Source: Methylophaga sp. UBA3192
GTDB taxonomy: Bacteria > Pseudomonadota > Gammaproteobacteria > Nitrosococcales > Methylophagaceae
Direction: 5' to 3'
Assembly: GCA_002363955.1 (NCBI GenBank)
Contig: DEXE01000006.1
Span: forward strand, 637,975 to 701,974
DNA: 64,000 bases
Below are positions 18,590-27,500 of the stretch, in pieces (the first letter of the stretch is position 1; each line of letters opens with the position of its first letter). The translations under genes were made by a program, and so were the position numbers. The notes under the pieces are model-generated. The model had not been told where the DNA came from. It did not search any database and saw only the letters and a list, made by a program, of their open reading frames with translations.

Positions 18590-19027
18590 ATGACCGAAAA
18601 TATATCAACATCGCATAAACCCGGCCTTTTCAGACTATTGGGGGTGATGCTTTATGACAGCATGCTGTTAGTCTCAGTATTATTAGTTGCCGCAGCGGTA
18701 GCCGTAGCCTTTAATGGAGGTGAAGCAATCGGTGCCAATAATCCATTCTTTTTTGTCTATCTGCTGGGCGTGGCATTTATTTTTTATGGCTGGTTCTGGA
18801 CCCATGGCGGACAAACGCTTGGTATGCGTGCATGGCGGGTTTATCTCATCAGCGGCAATAATACCGGGATCAACTGGCAGCAAGCATTTCTGAGATTTGT
18901 TGTTGGCATATTTTCATGGCTGCCATTAGGATTGGGATACTGGTGGCTATGGATTAGCCCGGACAAACTCAGCTGGCCTGACATTGCTTCTGGTAGCTAC
19001 CTTATCTACAGCCCGAAAAAGCAATAA
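18590..19027 (+). CDS. RDD-family membrane protein
   Basis: The 145-residue protein has three to four membrane helices. Features are LFRLLGVMLYDSMLLVS at the start (Arg and Asp of the RDD name), HGGQTLGMRAWRVYLI in the middle (the conserved GxTxGxxxxxxR region), and a C-terminal W-P-D motif. The family is of uncertain function; some members are linked to Na+/H+ exchange. It is divergent from purL with an 81-base gap. Confidence 0.83.
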   Translation: MTENISTSHKPGLFRLLGVMLYDSMLLVSVLLVAAAVAVAFNGGEAIGANNPFFFVYLLGVAFIFYGWFWTHGGQTLGMRAWRVYLISGNNTGINWQQAFLRFVVGIFSWLPLGLGYWWLWISPDKLSWPDIASGSYLIYSPKKQ

Positions 19028-19047
19028 ATTCTATAACTGATTAGCCA

Positions 19048-19296
19048 TCAATCGGAGATACGTTCTAGATTCAGCAGTTTGTGATTGTCATCAAAACGGA
19101 TTCTAAAACGGCCATGAATTCCGTGTTGGGTAATGAAACGACGCACATGTAAAGCAGGAAACTGCAACGACTGTCCCGAATCGGCTATAGCAACAACGGC
19201 AGAGGCTTCGCCTCGATAATAGCGCATTGCCTCTTCTTTATCGACATGAAGTCTAAACGTTAAGGCTTTGTCCTTTAGGGTCTGTTGATCTTTCAT
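19048..19296 (-). CDS. DUF2835-family small protein
   Basis: The 82-residue product, from ATG 19296, reads MKDQQTLKDKALTFRLHVDK onward and ends FRIRFDDNHKLLNLERISD. It resembles the DUF2835 family of small gammaproteobacterial proteins of unknown function. The start was chosen over an upstream TTG because AGAGGTGG lies five bases before. The ribosome site, start codon and first six codons all lie within the left terminal repeat of the 268-bp element (19276-19543), so the N-terminus may have been altered by insertion. Comparison with homologues would show whether the original start was further in. Confidence 0.75.
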   Translation of the reverse strand: MKDQQTLKDKALTFRLHVDKEEAMRYYRGEASAVVAIADSGQSLQFPALHVRRFITQHGIHGRFRIRFDDNHKLLNLERISD

Positions 19297-19543
19297 AGCC
19301 ACCTCTGTTGTGACTGAAAATGCACCAATCAAGGCGCGAGGAGAGCAGTTTAGTTATTCTAAATAAACAACGAGCAACGAAGAGTGGTGCATTTTCAGCC
19401 TCAACCCGAAGGGCTAGAGCTATTTTCCCGCCCAACTGCGTTGGAAATAACTTATGTAGAATAACTACACCTCATCATTTCCGCCTTGTTGGACGAAAAA
19501 ATAGCTTCCAGCAGTGGCGGTTATGAAAAATCATCAGACCCTT
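19276..19543. mobile_element. 268-bp MITE-like element, copy 1
   Basis: The ends are imperfect inverted repeats of about 32 bp (19276-19307 and 19512-19543; about 26 of 32 match) that begin with AGGGTCTG. Inside are two further inverted repeats: TGAAAATGCACC against GGTGCATTTTCA, and a pair around CTATTTTCCCGCCCAAC / GTTGGACGAAAAAATAG. The same layout and exact length occur at 49377-49644. There is no transposase. Copy 1 fills the gap between the HIT and DUF2835 genes and overlaps both coding ends. Repeat structure is seen directly; past mobility is inferred. Confidence 0.75.
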
Positions 19544-19956
19544 ACCAGAAACCCTCTGAACATTTCACTAATGTTGCGTAGCATCATTTGCTTTTCTGCG
19601 TCAGTGTATGGCTTGGCATTGCCCTGACCCCAAATCGGTTTTGGCCAGACTGCATCGGTTTTAAAGCGAGCCACATGATGCATATGTAACTGTGGAACCA
19701 CGTTTCCCAATGCCGCAATATTCATTTTATCGGCCTGAGTCAATTTCATCAGTTTTTCAGCAACTAATGCTGACTCCTGCCACAATAATTGCTGATCCTG
19801 CATTGATAAATCATAAACTTCACTGACATCCATGCGACGTGGCACCAGAATCACCCAGGGATACCTGGCATCATTCATTAACAATACACGGCAAAGAGGT
19901 AAATCTCCGACCACAAAGGTGTCAGCCGCTAGCTGAGGATGTAATTCAAATTTCAT
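19534..19956 (-). CDS. HIT-family protein
   Basis: The 140-residue product belongs to the histidine-triad superfamily of nucleotide hydrolases or transferases. The motif is QLHMHHVARF near residue 110, a variant H-x-H-x-x spacing typical of a short proteobacterial branch. PWVILVPRR (about 34-42) is the substrate-side strand. It overlaps the pepN stop codon by one base (TAATG), so the two are translationally coupled. Its last codons (Arg-Val-stop) lie in the right terminal repeat of the 268-bp element, so the original C-terminus may have differed. Confidence 0.85.
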   Translation of the reverse strand: MKFELHPQLAADTFVVGDLPLCRVLLMNDARYPWVILVPRRMDVSEVYDLSMQDQQLLWQESALVAEKLMKLTQADKMNIAALGNVVPQLHMHHVARFKTDAVWPKPIWGQGNAKPYTDAEKQMMLRNISEMFRGFLVRV

Positions 19957-22607
19957 TAATCCGCCAGATATTTATTGACGATCTCATAGACATCGGATGA
20001 GAGATCCTGTTGTTGTGCAATATTTTGCAAAGCATCACGCATCATTTGCTGGCGTTTGGCATCATAACGACGCCAGGAATTAAATGCGCCTAATTGTCTG
20101 GAGGCAACCTGTGGATTTATCTTATCCAATAGCAAAATCTGTTCAGCCAGAAAACGATACCCACTGCCATCTATTGCATGAAATCCTGCTGGATTATTCC
20201 GGCAGAACTGTCCAATCAATGCCCGCACATTATTCGGATTTTTAATACTGAATGCAGGATGTTTCATCAAACCTTTAATGCGGATCAAGGTATCAGGCAG
20301 GTTGGATAAAGCCTGTACCGTCAACCATTTATCAACCACCTGACGATCATGCTGCCATTGTTCATAAAATGCGCGTAAGGCATGTTCACGTTCGCTACCG
20401 GGCTGATCGACCATCAAGCGTAAACCCGATAAGGTGTCGGTCATATTGTCTGCCTGTTTCATCTGTTTCAGACAACGTTGTGTCTGCATCGGGTCACCGG
20501 TTGCCATCAGATATCCCAAACACATATTTTTCAGACTGCGGCGTCCCATATGTTCTGAATTGAACTGATACGGTATGTTTGGCAGATTATGTTGCTGATA
20601 TAACGCATCAAACTGTGCTTTAAGCTGCATCGCCAAAGTGCGTTTTACAAAATCACGTACCTGATGGATTGCATCAACATCGGCTACTGTCATTTGCGCC
20701 GCCAGATAATTTTCTGAAGGCAAGGTCAGCATTCGTGCAACCAGCGCAGGATCTGCTGAAGGATCTTCCAGTACAGCAGCACACTGTGTCAGCAAAATTT
20801 CCGGCAGATTCAGGGTTTTGTTCTGTTGGAAGTCGTTGATTAAGGACAGCATGATTTGAATAAACAGGCTTTGTCCGGCATCCCAGCGGTTAAAGCTGTC
20901 TTTCTCATGTGCCATCAGAAACGCCAGCTCTTCATTATCTCGTTCAATGGATAATTTCACTGGTGCCGAAAAGCCGCGAAGTAATGACACAACAGGTTTT
21001 TGCTTTACACCGATAAACTGAAATTTCTGTTCAGTTTCGCGTAATTCCAATACCCGGGTATCAGAGGTGTAAGCCTCTGATTCATCAATCAATTGCAATG
21101 GCAGGCTATTACCTTGTGAATCCAATAACCCCATCGCCACCGGAATCAGAAACGGTTGTTTTTCGGATTGTCCCGGCGTCGCAGGACACGTCTGGTACAA
21201 GGTGAGCTCAAAAATCTTGCTGCGCTCATCATAAGAACAGGTGGCCGTAATTTCAGGTGTTCCCGCCTGGGTATACCAGCGTTTGAACTGCGTTAAATCG
21301 ATATGATTGGCATCTTCGATGGCTTTGACAAAATCATCGGTGGTTACTGCCTGACCATCATGACGGTCAAAATATAAATCGGTGCCCTTGCGGAAACCTT
21401 CATCGCCAACCAGGGTTTTGATCATGCGCACGACTTCGGCGCCTTTTTCATAAATAGTGACGGTATAAAAGTTACTGATCTCGATATAACTATCGGGACG
21501 CACTGGATGGGCCATCGGGCCGGCATCTTCGGCAAACTGCAGGCTTCGCAGCTGATCAACATCATCAATACGTTGCACTGCAGCAGAATTCAAATCGGCA
21601 CTGAATGACTGATCACGCATTACCGTAAAGCCTTCTTTCAGGCTTAACTGAAACCAGTCACGGCAAGTCACACGGTTACCTGACCAGTTGTGAAAATATT
21701 CATGCCCTACAATGCTTTGAATGGTATAGAAATCGTTATCAGTGGCTGTTTTCGGGCTGGCCAGAACACAGGCCGCATTAAAGATATTCAACCCTTTGTT
21801 TTCCATGGCGCCCATATTGAAATCATTGACGGCAACAATCATGAATACATCGAGATCGTATTCACGCCCGTAGCTGTCTTCATCCCAGCGCATGGATTGC
21901 TTTAAAGACATTAAAGCATGGTCACATTTATCGTGATTTTCTTTATCTACATATATCTGCAAGGTAACTTCACGACCACTTGCTGTGGTGAATTTATCCT
22001 GTTGCATATATAAATCACCGGCCACCAAAGCAAACAGATAACAGGGTTTAGGGTGTGGATCATGCCAGCGTACCCAATGACGTCCATCTTCCAGATCGCC
22101 CTGCTCCTGCAAATTGCCATTGGATAACAGAATCGGCCATTGCTGTTTATCGGCTGTGATGGTGACCGTAAAGACCGCCATGACATCAGGACGATCCGGG
22201 TAATAAGTAATGCGCCGAAATCCCTCAGCCTCACATTGGGTGCATACCAACGCACCAGAGTGATATAAACCTTCTAAAGCCGTGTTTTGATCTGGATGAA
22301 TTTCAGTCACAATTTCCAGCTGAAATTTTTCCGGTAATTGCGGCAGAATCAGTTGCGTACTGGAACGTTGAAATTCAGCGGCAGTTAATAAACGGCCATC
22401 AAGTTTGATACTGACCAGCTCAAGATGCTCACCATTCAACACACAGTCCTCACCTGGACCTTTTGGATTACGACGCATACTGAGAATGCTGATAACGCGC
22501 GTTGTGGAAGCATCCAGCTCAAATTGCAGATCAACATTGTCAACGAGGTAGGATGGAACCGTATAATCCGCTAGACGAATCGTTTTTGGGGACGCAGGTG
22601 CGTTCAT
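19956..22607 (-). CDS. pepN: Aminopeptidase N
   Basis: The 883-residue M1 zinc aminopeptidase removes N-terminal residues from peptides in the cytosol. The exopeptidase motif NMGAMENKG is at 264-272. The zinc site is HEYFH (302-306) with Glu325 nineteen residues after the second His, in LSLKEGF. Length matches the E. coli-type enzyme (about 870). The C-terminal half is the usual helical DUF3458-type domain. It is the fifth gene of a leftward group: apbC, dcd, WD40 lipoprotein, NIF3-like, pepN, HIT. It lies four bases after the NIF3-like stop and is coupled to the HIT gene by a one-base overlap. Confidence 0.97.
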   Translation of the reverse strand: MNAPASPKTIRLADYTVPSYLVDNVDLQFELDASTTRVISILSMRRNPKGPGEDCVLNGEHLELVSIKLDGRLLTAAEFQRSSTQLILPQLPEKFQLEIVTEIHPDQNTALEGLYHSGALVCTQCEAEGFRRITYYPDRPDVMAVFTVTITADKQQWPILLSNGNLQEQGDLEDGRHWVRWHDPHPKPCYLFALVAGDLYMQQDKFTTASGREVTLQIYVDKENHDKCDHALMSLKQSMRWDEDSYGREYDLDVFMIVAVNDFNMGAMENKGLNIFNAACVLASPKTATDNDFYTIQSIVGHEYFHNWSGNRVTCRDWFQLSLKEGFTVMRDQSFSADLNSAAVQRIDDVDQLRSLQFAEDAGPMAHPVRPDSYIEISNFYTVTIYEKGAEVVRMIKTLVGDEGFRKGTDLYFDRHDGQAVTTDDFVKAIEDANHIDLTQFKRWYTQAGTPEITATCSYDERSKIFELTLYQTCPATPGQSEKQPFLIPVAMGLLDSQGNSLPLQLIDESEAYTSDTRVLELRETEQKFQFIGVKQKPVVSLLRGFSAPVKLSIERDNEELAFLMAHEKDSFNRWDAGQSLFIQIMLSLINDFQQNKTLNLPEILLTQCAAVLEDPSADPALVARMLTLPSENYLAAQMTVADVDAIHQVRDFVKRTLAMQLKAQFDALYQQHNLPNIPYQFNSEHMGRRSLKNMCLGYLMATGDPMQTQRCLKQMKQADNMTDTLSGLRLMVDQPGSEREHALRAFYEQWQHDRQVVDKWLTVQALSNLPDTLIRIKGLMKHPAFSIKNPNNVRALIGQFCRNNPAGFHAIDGSGYRFLAEQILLLDKINPQVASRQLGAFNSWRRYDAKRQQMMRDALQNIAQQQDLSSDVYEIVNKYLAD

Positions 22608-22611
22608 TAAA

Positions 22612-22929
22612 TTAAAATTCCTCTTGATTTACTGGCCAGTACTGATAAGCAGGCTCTTCGTATGGGTGTGCAAGTTTCAAAGCTGAGACAACCGCTTTGA
22701 TAGTGTCGTTCGAACAAATCGTTTCAACCCGGTATTCATTTACCTGTTCAACTTTTCCACTTTCACCGATAAATGGCTGACTCCCTGCCAGTGGGCGAAA
22801 CTGTCCCATTCCCTGTGTTTCCCAGCTGCAGCAGTCATAACCGTCAAAATGTCCGGCACCCGCATTAAAAATGGCTTCTTTAACCAGTTCTTTATGGGTT
22901 TCCGGAACAAAAAATACCAGCTTGTACAT
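22612..22929 (-). CDS. NIF3/CutA-like small protein (YqfO insert-like domain)
   Basis: The 105-residue protein MYKLVFFVPETHKELVKEAI... ends in KLAHPYEEPAYQYWPV. The HPYEEPAY motif and GHFDGYDCCSWETQGMGQFRPL are typical of the PII/CutA-like insert domain of NIF3-family proteins, here as a free-standing protein. Function is not established; the fold often binds metal or small ligands as a trimer. GGAGG lies 7 bases before the ATG, inside the end of the WD40 gene, with a three-base gap, so translation is probably coupled. Confidence 0.85.
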   Translation of the reverse strand: MYKLVFFVPETHKELVKEAIFNAGAGHFDGYDCCSWETQGMGQFRPLAGSQPFIGESGKVEQVNEYRVETICSNDTIKAVVSALKLAHPYEEPAYQYWPVNQEEF

Positions 22930-22932
22930 GTG

Positions 22933-23970
22933 TTACCTCCACTGCCATTGTTGCGCCTCACCCGTACCGGCAATGCTTAATACAGCACTGTCATTAGCAA
23001 TAAACGACACCGCCTGTATGACCATTCCGGGATTAAGCGGATTTTGTCTGGTCACTTTCCAGCAACGTAATTTATCACCTTGAGGTAGTTGCCAGACACA
23101 AAGTCGTTCTGCTGCATGACCGGTCACCAGGAGCATGCCATCCTGTGAAAAGTTGACGGCGGTTGTGGTGGTGGTAAAAACCGGAAAGTCCGGAACCGGC
23201 ATTGATTTAGGCCATGAAGAACTGCGCAATTGTGATTGCAGACGGCCATCTGCCAATGACCAGAGATAAGCATGCCCATTATCCGCGGCAGTAAATACAT
23301 ATCGGCTTTGCGGATCATACTTCACCAGATTTACAGTATTACTATGCACCCAGTTTTGTAACTGTTCACCGCTCTGCAGATCCCATAACCTGGCCGTACG
23401 ATCATCACCACCGGTTAAAGCCGTTTTACCATCCGGGGAGATGGCCACAGTGTTAATGGGATGCTTCACAGGGGAATCGACTGCGGCACCATCATGTTCA
23501 AACACATAACGTACCCGATTGGCGTCTATATCAAAATAAACGGCCGTGCTATCAGCCAAAGCCAGTAATAAATAACGACCATCAGCAGAGATATCCAACG
23601 CTTTAATTCTGAGCGGGAAGGTCAGTCTGTTTTCCGGCATACCATTCGCCGTATTCCATAACATAACCGTATCAAACTCCACCGTTGCAGCGAGCGAACT
23701 GGATTTTGCCAAAGCCACGGAAGTGCTACGAACTGTCTCCTTAGCCTCACTTTGCCAGCTGTACTTCACCTGATTGGTTTGCAGATCCCAGAGTCTGGCA
23801 GCCGCATCTACATCAGCCGATAAGAGAAATTTTCCATCCGCGGAAAAAACAGCGGCGTAACTGCCATCACTATGTTGCCACTCATAAGACTGTTGTGGTC
23901 GATCTTCACAGCCGCCAAGCAATAGCAGCAGCCCCGGGAAAATGAATCTGCTGATACTACGCACGGACAT
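22933..23970 (-). CDS. WD40-repeat lipoprotein
   Basis: The 345-residue protein has a lipoprotein signal peptide (hydrophobic LLLLLGGC, Cys at 21) and then about seven WD40-type blades. The units SPDGKTALTGGDDRTARLWDLQSGEQL, SADGKFLLSADVDAAARLWDLQTNQV and SQDGMLLVTGHAAERLCVWQLPQGD are clear. It should be a membrane-anchored beta-propeller facing the periplasm, used as a binding scaffold. No catalytic residues are evident. It sits between dcd (8-base gap) and the NIF3-like gene (3-base gap), genes with which it has no obvious functional link. Confidence 0.87.
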   Translation of the reverse strand: MSVRSISRFIFPGLLLLLGGCEDRPQQSYEWQHSDGSYAAVFSADGKFLLSADVDAAARLWDLQTNQVKYSWQSEAKETVRSTSVALAKSSSLAATVEFDTVMLWNTANGMPENRLTFPLRIKALDISADGRYLLLALADSTAVYFDIDANRVRYVFEHDGAAVDSPVKHPINTVAISPDGKTALTGGDDRTARLWDLQSGEQLQNWVHSNTVNLVKYDPQSRYVFTAADNGHAYLWSLADGRLQSQLRSSSWPKSMPVPDFPVFTTTTTAVNFSQDGMLLVTGHAAERLCVWQLPQGDKLRCWKVTRQNPLNPGMVIQAVSFIANDSAVLSIAGTGEAQQWQWR

Positions 23971-23978
23971 AATCGTAA

Positions 23979-24545
23979 TCAGGATTTAGGCAGAGTCACA
24001 CCCTGCTGACCCTGGTACTTACCAGCCCGATCAGCATAGGAGGTCTCACAGATTTCATCAGACTCGAAGAACAGCATTTGTGCAACGCCTTCATGAGCAT
24101 AGATTTTTGCTGGCAATGGCGTGGTGTTGGAAAATTCCAGCGTGACCTGCCCTTCCCATTCAGGCTCTAACGGCGTGACATTCACAATAATGCCACATCT
24201 CGCGTAGGTCGATTTGCCCAAACAAATGGTTAACACATTACGCGGAATTTTAAACGATTCGATGGTGCGGGCCAGCGCAAATGAATTTGGCGGAATGATA
24301 CAGACATCGGAGTTGATATCCACAAAACTGCTGGCATCAAAATTCTTCGGGTCGACAATCGCTGAATTGATATTGGTAAAGATTTTAAACTCAGTGGAAC
24401 AGCGTACATCATATCCGTAGCTGGAAGTGCCATAGGAAATAATGCGCTGTCCTTCACGTTCACGCACCTGGCCCGGTTCGAACGGCGAAATCATGCCGTG
24501 CTGTTCTGCCATGCGGCGGATCCATTTATCTGATTTTATGCTCAT
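23979..24545 (-). CDS. dcd: dCTP deaminase
   Basis: The 188-residue enzyme converts dCTP to dUTP, the main source of dUMP for thymidylate in gammaproteobacteria. Seen are MSIKSDKWIRRMAEQHGMI at the start, GTSSYGYDVRCS, the nucleotide-binding GKSTYARCGIIVNVTPLEPEWEG, and LEFSNTTPLPAKIYAHEGVAQ, which holds the catalytic Glu. Length is standard. It lies 41 bases after apbC and 8 before the WD40 gene in the same transcription unit. Confidence 0.97.
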   Translation of the reverse strand: MSIKSDKWIRRMAEQHGMISPFEPGQVREREGQRIISYGTSSYGYDVRCSTEFKIFTNINSAIVDPKNFDASSFVDINSDVCIIPPNSFALARTIESFKIPRNVLTICLGKSTYARCGIIVNVTPLEPEWEGQVTLEFSNTTPLPAKIYAHEGVAQMLFFESDEICETSYADRAGKYQGQQGVTLPKS

Positions 24546-24586
24546 AGTCCGTCAATAAAGCCCAAAAGATGTTGATGATAGCCTGA

Positions 24587-25669
24587 TTAGTCGTTCTTGA
24601 TAACTATATTCGGGAAGGCCGCTGCATAATTTTTACCCTGCATGGCCAGGTTGGCTGCAATACGACGGGCTATAACTCGATAAGCCAGAGCAATATCTCC
24701 ATCCGGATCTTTTACCACCGTCGGTTGCCCATTATCAGCATCTTCCCGGATATGAATATCCAATGGCAGGCTGCCCAGCATATTCACACCATATTGTTCC
24801 GCCATTGATTGTCCACCACCGGCACCAAAAATATGTTCTTCATGACCGCATTGGCTGCAGATATGGGTACTCATGTTTTCAATAACACCCAATACCGGGA
24901 CCTTGACCTTTTCAAACATTTTCAATGCCTTACGGGCATCGAGCAAGGAAATATCCTGTGGTGTGGTGACAATAACTGCACCACTGACCGGTACTTTCTG
25001 TGACAGCGTCAACTGAATATCGCCCGTACCCGGTGGTAAATCAATGACCAGATAATCCAGTGATTTCCAATTAGTGTCGCCCAGCATTTGTTGCAAGGCT
25101 TGCGTCACCATCGGACCACGCCAGATCATCGGTTCTTCTTCATCGATTAAAAAGCCAATCGACATACTTTGAATGCCATAGCTTTCAATGGGTTCAATCG
25201 ATTTGCCATCCACTGATTCCGGACGTTGCGTAGTGCCCAGCATGCGTGGCTGGCTGGGGCCATAGATATCGGCATCCAAAATCCCCACGGTTGCGCCTTC
25301 AGCGGCCAGAGCCAATGCCAGATTAACTGAAGTGGTAGATTTACCTACGCCACCTTTACCCGAGGCCACGGCAATAATGTTTTTGACATTTTCCAGCGCC
25401 GGAACGCCTTGCTGTACTTTATGCTTTACGATTTTAGTAGTGATATTGACGCTGACATTGGTTGCGCCATCAGCTTCAATTAATTGCTTTAAGTTCTGGG
25501 CCAGTTCAGCCGAATAACCCTTGACTGGGTAGCCCAGAATCACATCAACCTGCGTTTGATTGTGATCCTGCACAACCTTAACCGTGGCACGAGTCTCGCC
25601 CAACGTTATCAGCGTTGATGGATCCTGATAGTTTTTGACGATTTCCTCAATTTGCGCGGGGCTAGTCAT
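24587..25669 (-). CDS. apbC: Fe-S cluster carrier ATPase (Mrp/ApbC)
   Basis: The 360-residue protein has an N-terminal MIP18-like domain (1-90), a deviant Walker A GKGGVGKST (104-112), Walker B-type DYLVIDLPPGTGD, and a C-terminal CSQCG pair that bridges a transferable 4Fe-4S cluster between two subunits. It carries Fe-S clusters to target enzymes in the cytosol. It is the first gene of the leftward group down to the HIT gene; dcd follows after 41 bases. The ATG at 25669 has GGAGT upstream. Confidence 0.96.
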   Translation of the reverse strand: MTSPAQIEEIVKNYQDPSTLITLGETRATVKVVQDHNQTQVDVILGYPVKGYSAELAQNLKQLIEADGATNVSVNITTKIVKHKVQQGVPALENVKNIIAVASGKGGVGKSTTSVNLALALAAEGATVGILDADIYGPSQPRMLGTTQRPESVDGKSIEPIESYGIQSMSIGFLIDEEEPMIWRGPMVTQALQQMLGDTNWKSLDYLVIDLPPGTGDIQLTLSQKVPVSGAVIVTTPQDISLLDARKALKMFEKVKVPVLGVIENMSTHICSQCGHEEHIFGAGGGQSMAEQYGVNMLGSLPLDIHIREDADNGQPTVVKDPDGDIALAYRVIARRIAANLAMQGKNYAAAFPNIVIKND

Positions 25670-25775
25670 GCATGACTCCTGTATATTTCAAAGCTAAATT
25701 AGATTCAATATTTTATACCCTGCCAAAACTGGCTGCATCCACACTGCTTGCAGGGCTATTGGCTGATACAGAGAA

Positions 25776-25800
25776 AAACACCGCTATAACAGCGGTGTTT
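25776..25800 (-). terminator. Terminator of the amidohydrolase gene
   Basis: AAACACCGCT ataac AGCGGTGTTT is a perfect 10-bp stem with A-rich flanks, so on the minus strand it is followed by TTTTTCTC. It lies 17 bases after the stop of the nitrilase-family gene. Confidence 0.85.
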
Positions 25801-25816
25801 AAAGTGTTTAACGAAT

Positions 25817-26692
25817 TTACTCAGGTCCGGATAATGTGTGTTGTAAAGGCCAATCCCGGTAATTAAAGACCTGACCTTCCTCACGAACGCGGGCAATTTC
25901 TGTCAAATCCAGATCAGCACAGACCCAACCCGGCTTGTCAGCCACGCCTTCAATCAATATGCCATTATCGGTAAAACCATAATCCACCGGTGTATAAATG
26001 CTGGCACGCCCGGTATTCACATCAACAGCTTCTGACCAGCGAGCTTCACCAAACGTAGGCGACTGCACAACATAGCATTGATTTTCCAATGCACGTGCCT
26101 GACAGCCAATCCGTACACGATGAAAACCGGCCTGGGTATCGGTGCAACTTGGTGCCAGAATTAAATCCGCTCCGGCCTTGACTTGTTGATAGGCGATCAT
26201 GGGAAATTCAATGTCATAGCAAATACTGATACCAATACGCCCGACATCCGTATCCAGCACTTTAATCTGTTGGCCTGGATGAATTAACCATTGCTCATTT
26301 TCAAAGCGGGTCATGATCAACTTATCCTGAAAACCAATCAGCCCATCCGGTGCATAGAGATTCGCACGGTTACGAAATGTGCCATCTTCCTGCAGGACCG
26401 GAAACGTACTGGCCAGCATCATGACATCGTATTGTTTGCTGAGTTGATGATGCAGATCCTGCCAGTCCGCATACACATCCTGCATCGAATGTAACTGCTT
26501 ACCGAGATCGGTATAAATAGCTTCACCAAATAACGAAGCCAGTTCCATGCTGCCATATTCCGGAAACACCAGCAGTTTGGCCTTTTCTTCAACGGCTTCA
26601 GCCACCCACTGAGTCAATTTATCAGTGAATTGCGACCAGTCCTTGAAAAAACCGATATCGTACTGTGCTGCAGCGACTTTAACTTTGCTCAT
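25817..26692 (-). CDS. Carbon-nitrogen hydrolase (nitrilase superfamily)
   Basis: The 291-residue product has the Glu-Lys-Cys triad of the family: Glu in LLVFPEYGSME, Lys in GFQDKLIMTRFE, and Cys in GISICYDIEFPM. Family members cleave or transfer amides, as in omega-amidase or N-carbamoylputrescine amidase. The sequence is not the agmatine-route enzyme by feel, so no substrate is given. The start at ATG 26692 was chosen; TTG and GTG codons 9 and 6 bases upstream are alternatives and no site is strong. It is a single-gene unit with its own terminator; GNAT lies upstream on the same strand. Confidence 0.88.
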   Translation of the reverse strand: MSKVKVAAAQYDIGFFKDWSQFTDKLTQWVAEAVEEKAKLLVFPEYGSMELASLFGEAIYTDLGKQLHSMQDVYADWQDLHHQLSKQYDVMMLASTFPVLQEDGTFRNRANLYAPDGLIGFQDKLIMTRFENEQWLIHPGQQIKVLDTDVGRIGISICYDIEFPMIAYQQVKAGADLILAPSCTDTQAGFHRVRIGCQARALENQCYVVQSPTFGEARWSEAVDVNTGRASIYTPVDYGFTDNGILIEGVADKPGWVCADLDLTEIARVREEGQVFNYRDWPLQHTLSGPE

Positions 26693-26787
26693 TGACACCA
26701 AACTCGGGAAATCGTTAACGGGACATTAAAGATTGGGCATTTCAGCCTTATTTCAATGCCAAAAAAAACTATTTGTAAAAATTACTT

Positions 26788-26804
26788 TCGCTACACAAGC
26801 GAAC
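26788..26804 (-). terminator. Possible weak terminator after the GNAT gene
   Basis: TTCGCT and AGCGAA form a six-bp stem; on the minus strand it is followed by AGTAATTTTTAC. It lies 25 bases past the GNAT stop codon. The U tract is offset from the stem, so it is doubtful. Confidence 0.35.
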
Positions 26805-26828
26805 GGATATTAAGAAAACAGATCTTTG

Positions 26829-27416
26829 CTAGAGTTTCTTCATCCAGAAAGTCATTGGCTTGGGCGACTCATTCGCTTCATCCAGTTCTTTCCAGCTAAA
26901 GGTGGTGTGCAGCTCAGGATGTTTTTCATAACCACGCTTACGCCAGAAATTATCCAGCGGTCTGAAACCTGCCGGACGGCGCGGATGATCGTCTGGTCGT
27001 TGAACACCGCAAAAACAGCTGTATTCATAACCGCCTAGTTCACGTGCATGCTGTTCACGATGATCAAAAAACGCTACACCAGCACCCTGCCCGCGATATT
27101 GTGATAACAACACCGACTCACCGCAATAAAATACGCTATCGACATCAATACCCGCGTTGATAAACGGCGCTTTGACGTCATCTGTTTCATATTTAAGCGG
27201 AATGCCGGTCGATGCACCGACGACCTTATCACCATCAAAGGCTAAAACAATCACGCTGTCAGGCGCTTCGATATAGGTTTGCAGGTAGCGAGCCTCGTAA
27301 TCCGGGTCCCCATCATAGAGATAAGGAAAATCACGGAAAACCTGAATACGCAATCTGGCCAGTTCAGGAATAAATTGATTCAGGGCTTCACCTGATAAAC
27401 GTTTCAATTCCAGCAT
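26829..27416 (-). CDS. GNAT-family N-acetyltransferase
   Basis: The 195-residue protein has the GNAT fold pattern: MLELKRLSGEALNQFIPELARLRIQVFRDFPYLYDG at the N-terminus, the strand VIVLAFDGDKVVGASTG, and the acetyl-CoA loop CGESVLLSQYRGQGAGVAFFDHREQHA (motif A, QxxGxG/A-like RGQGAG). A C-terminal FWRKRGYEKHPEL matches motif B. It would transfer an acetyl group to an amine; the substrate is unknown. It is near the polyamine genes, so a polyamine substrate is possible but not shown. Confidence 0.87.
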   Translation of the reverse strand: MLELKRLSGEALNQFIPELARLRIQVFRDFPYLYDGDPDYEARYLQTYIEAPDSVIVLAFDGDKVVGASTGIPLKYETDDVKAPFINAGIDVDSVFYCGESVLLSQYRGQGAGVAFFDHREQHARELGGYEYSCFCGVQRPDDHPRRPAGFRPLDNFWRKRGYEKHPELHTTFSWKELDEANESPKPMTFWMKKL

Positions 27417-27455
27417 AGTTATTTCAATCCGTGCAATGGAAAGGCATATAAAAAA

Positions 27456-27485
27456 GCCAGACTGGAAAATACATTCCAGCCTGGC
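27456..27485 (-). terminator. Terminator of the NTF2-like gene
   Basis: GCCAGaCTGGAA aataca TTCCAGcCTGGC forms a stem with one mismatch, and on the minus strand it is followed by a U run (from ATAAAAAA upstream). It lies 16 bases past the stop of the gene at 27501. Confidence 0.87.
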
Positions 27486-27500
27486 TGATTGTCCTGCAGT

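Noticed and set aside
19253..19435. 60-codon minus-strand frame across the 268-bp element
   Set aside because: It is a translation of the dispersed repeat; the other copy does not keep it as a conserved protein frame.
25687..25775. Possible small gene between apbC and the amidohydrolase terminator
   Set aside because: Only short frames with no ribosome site; the stretch reads as a leader/terminator region.
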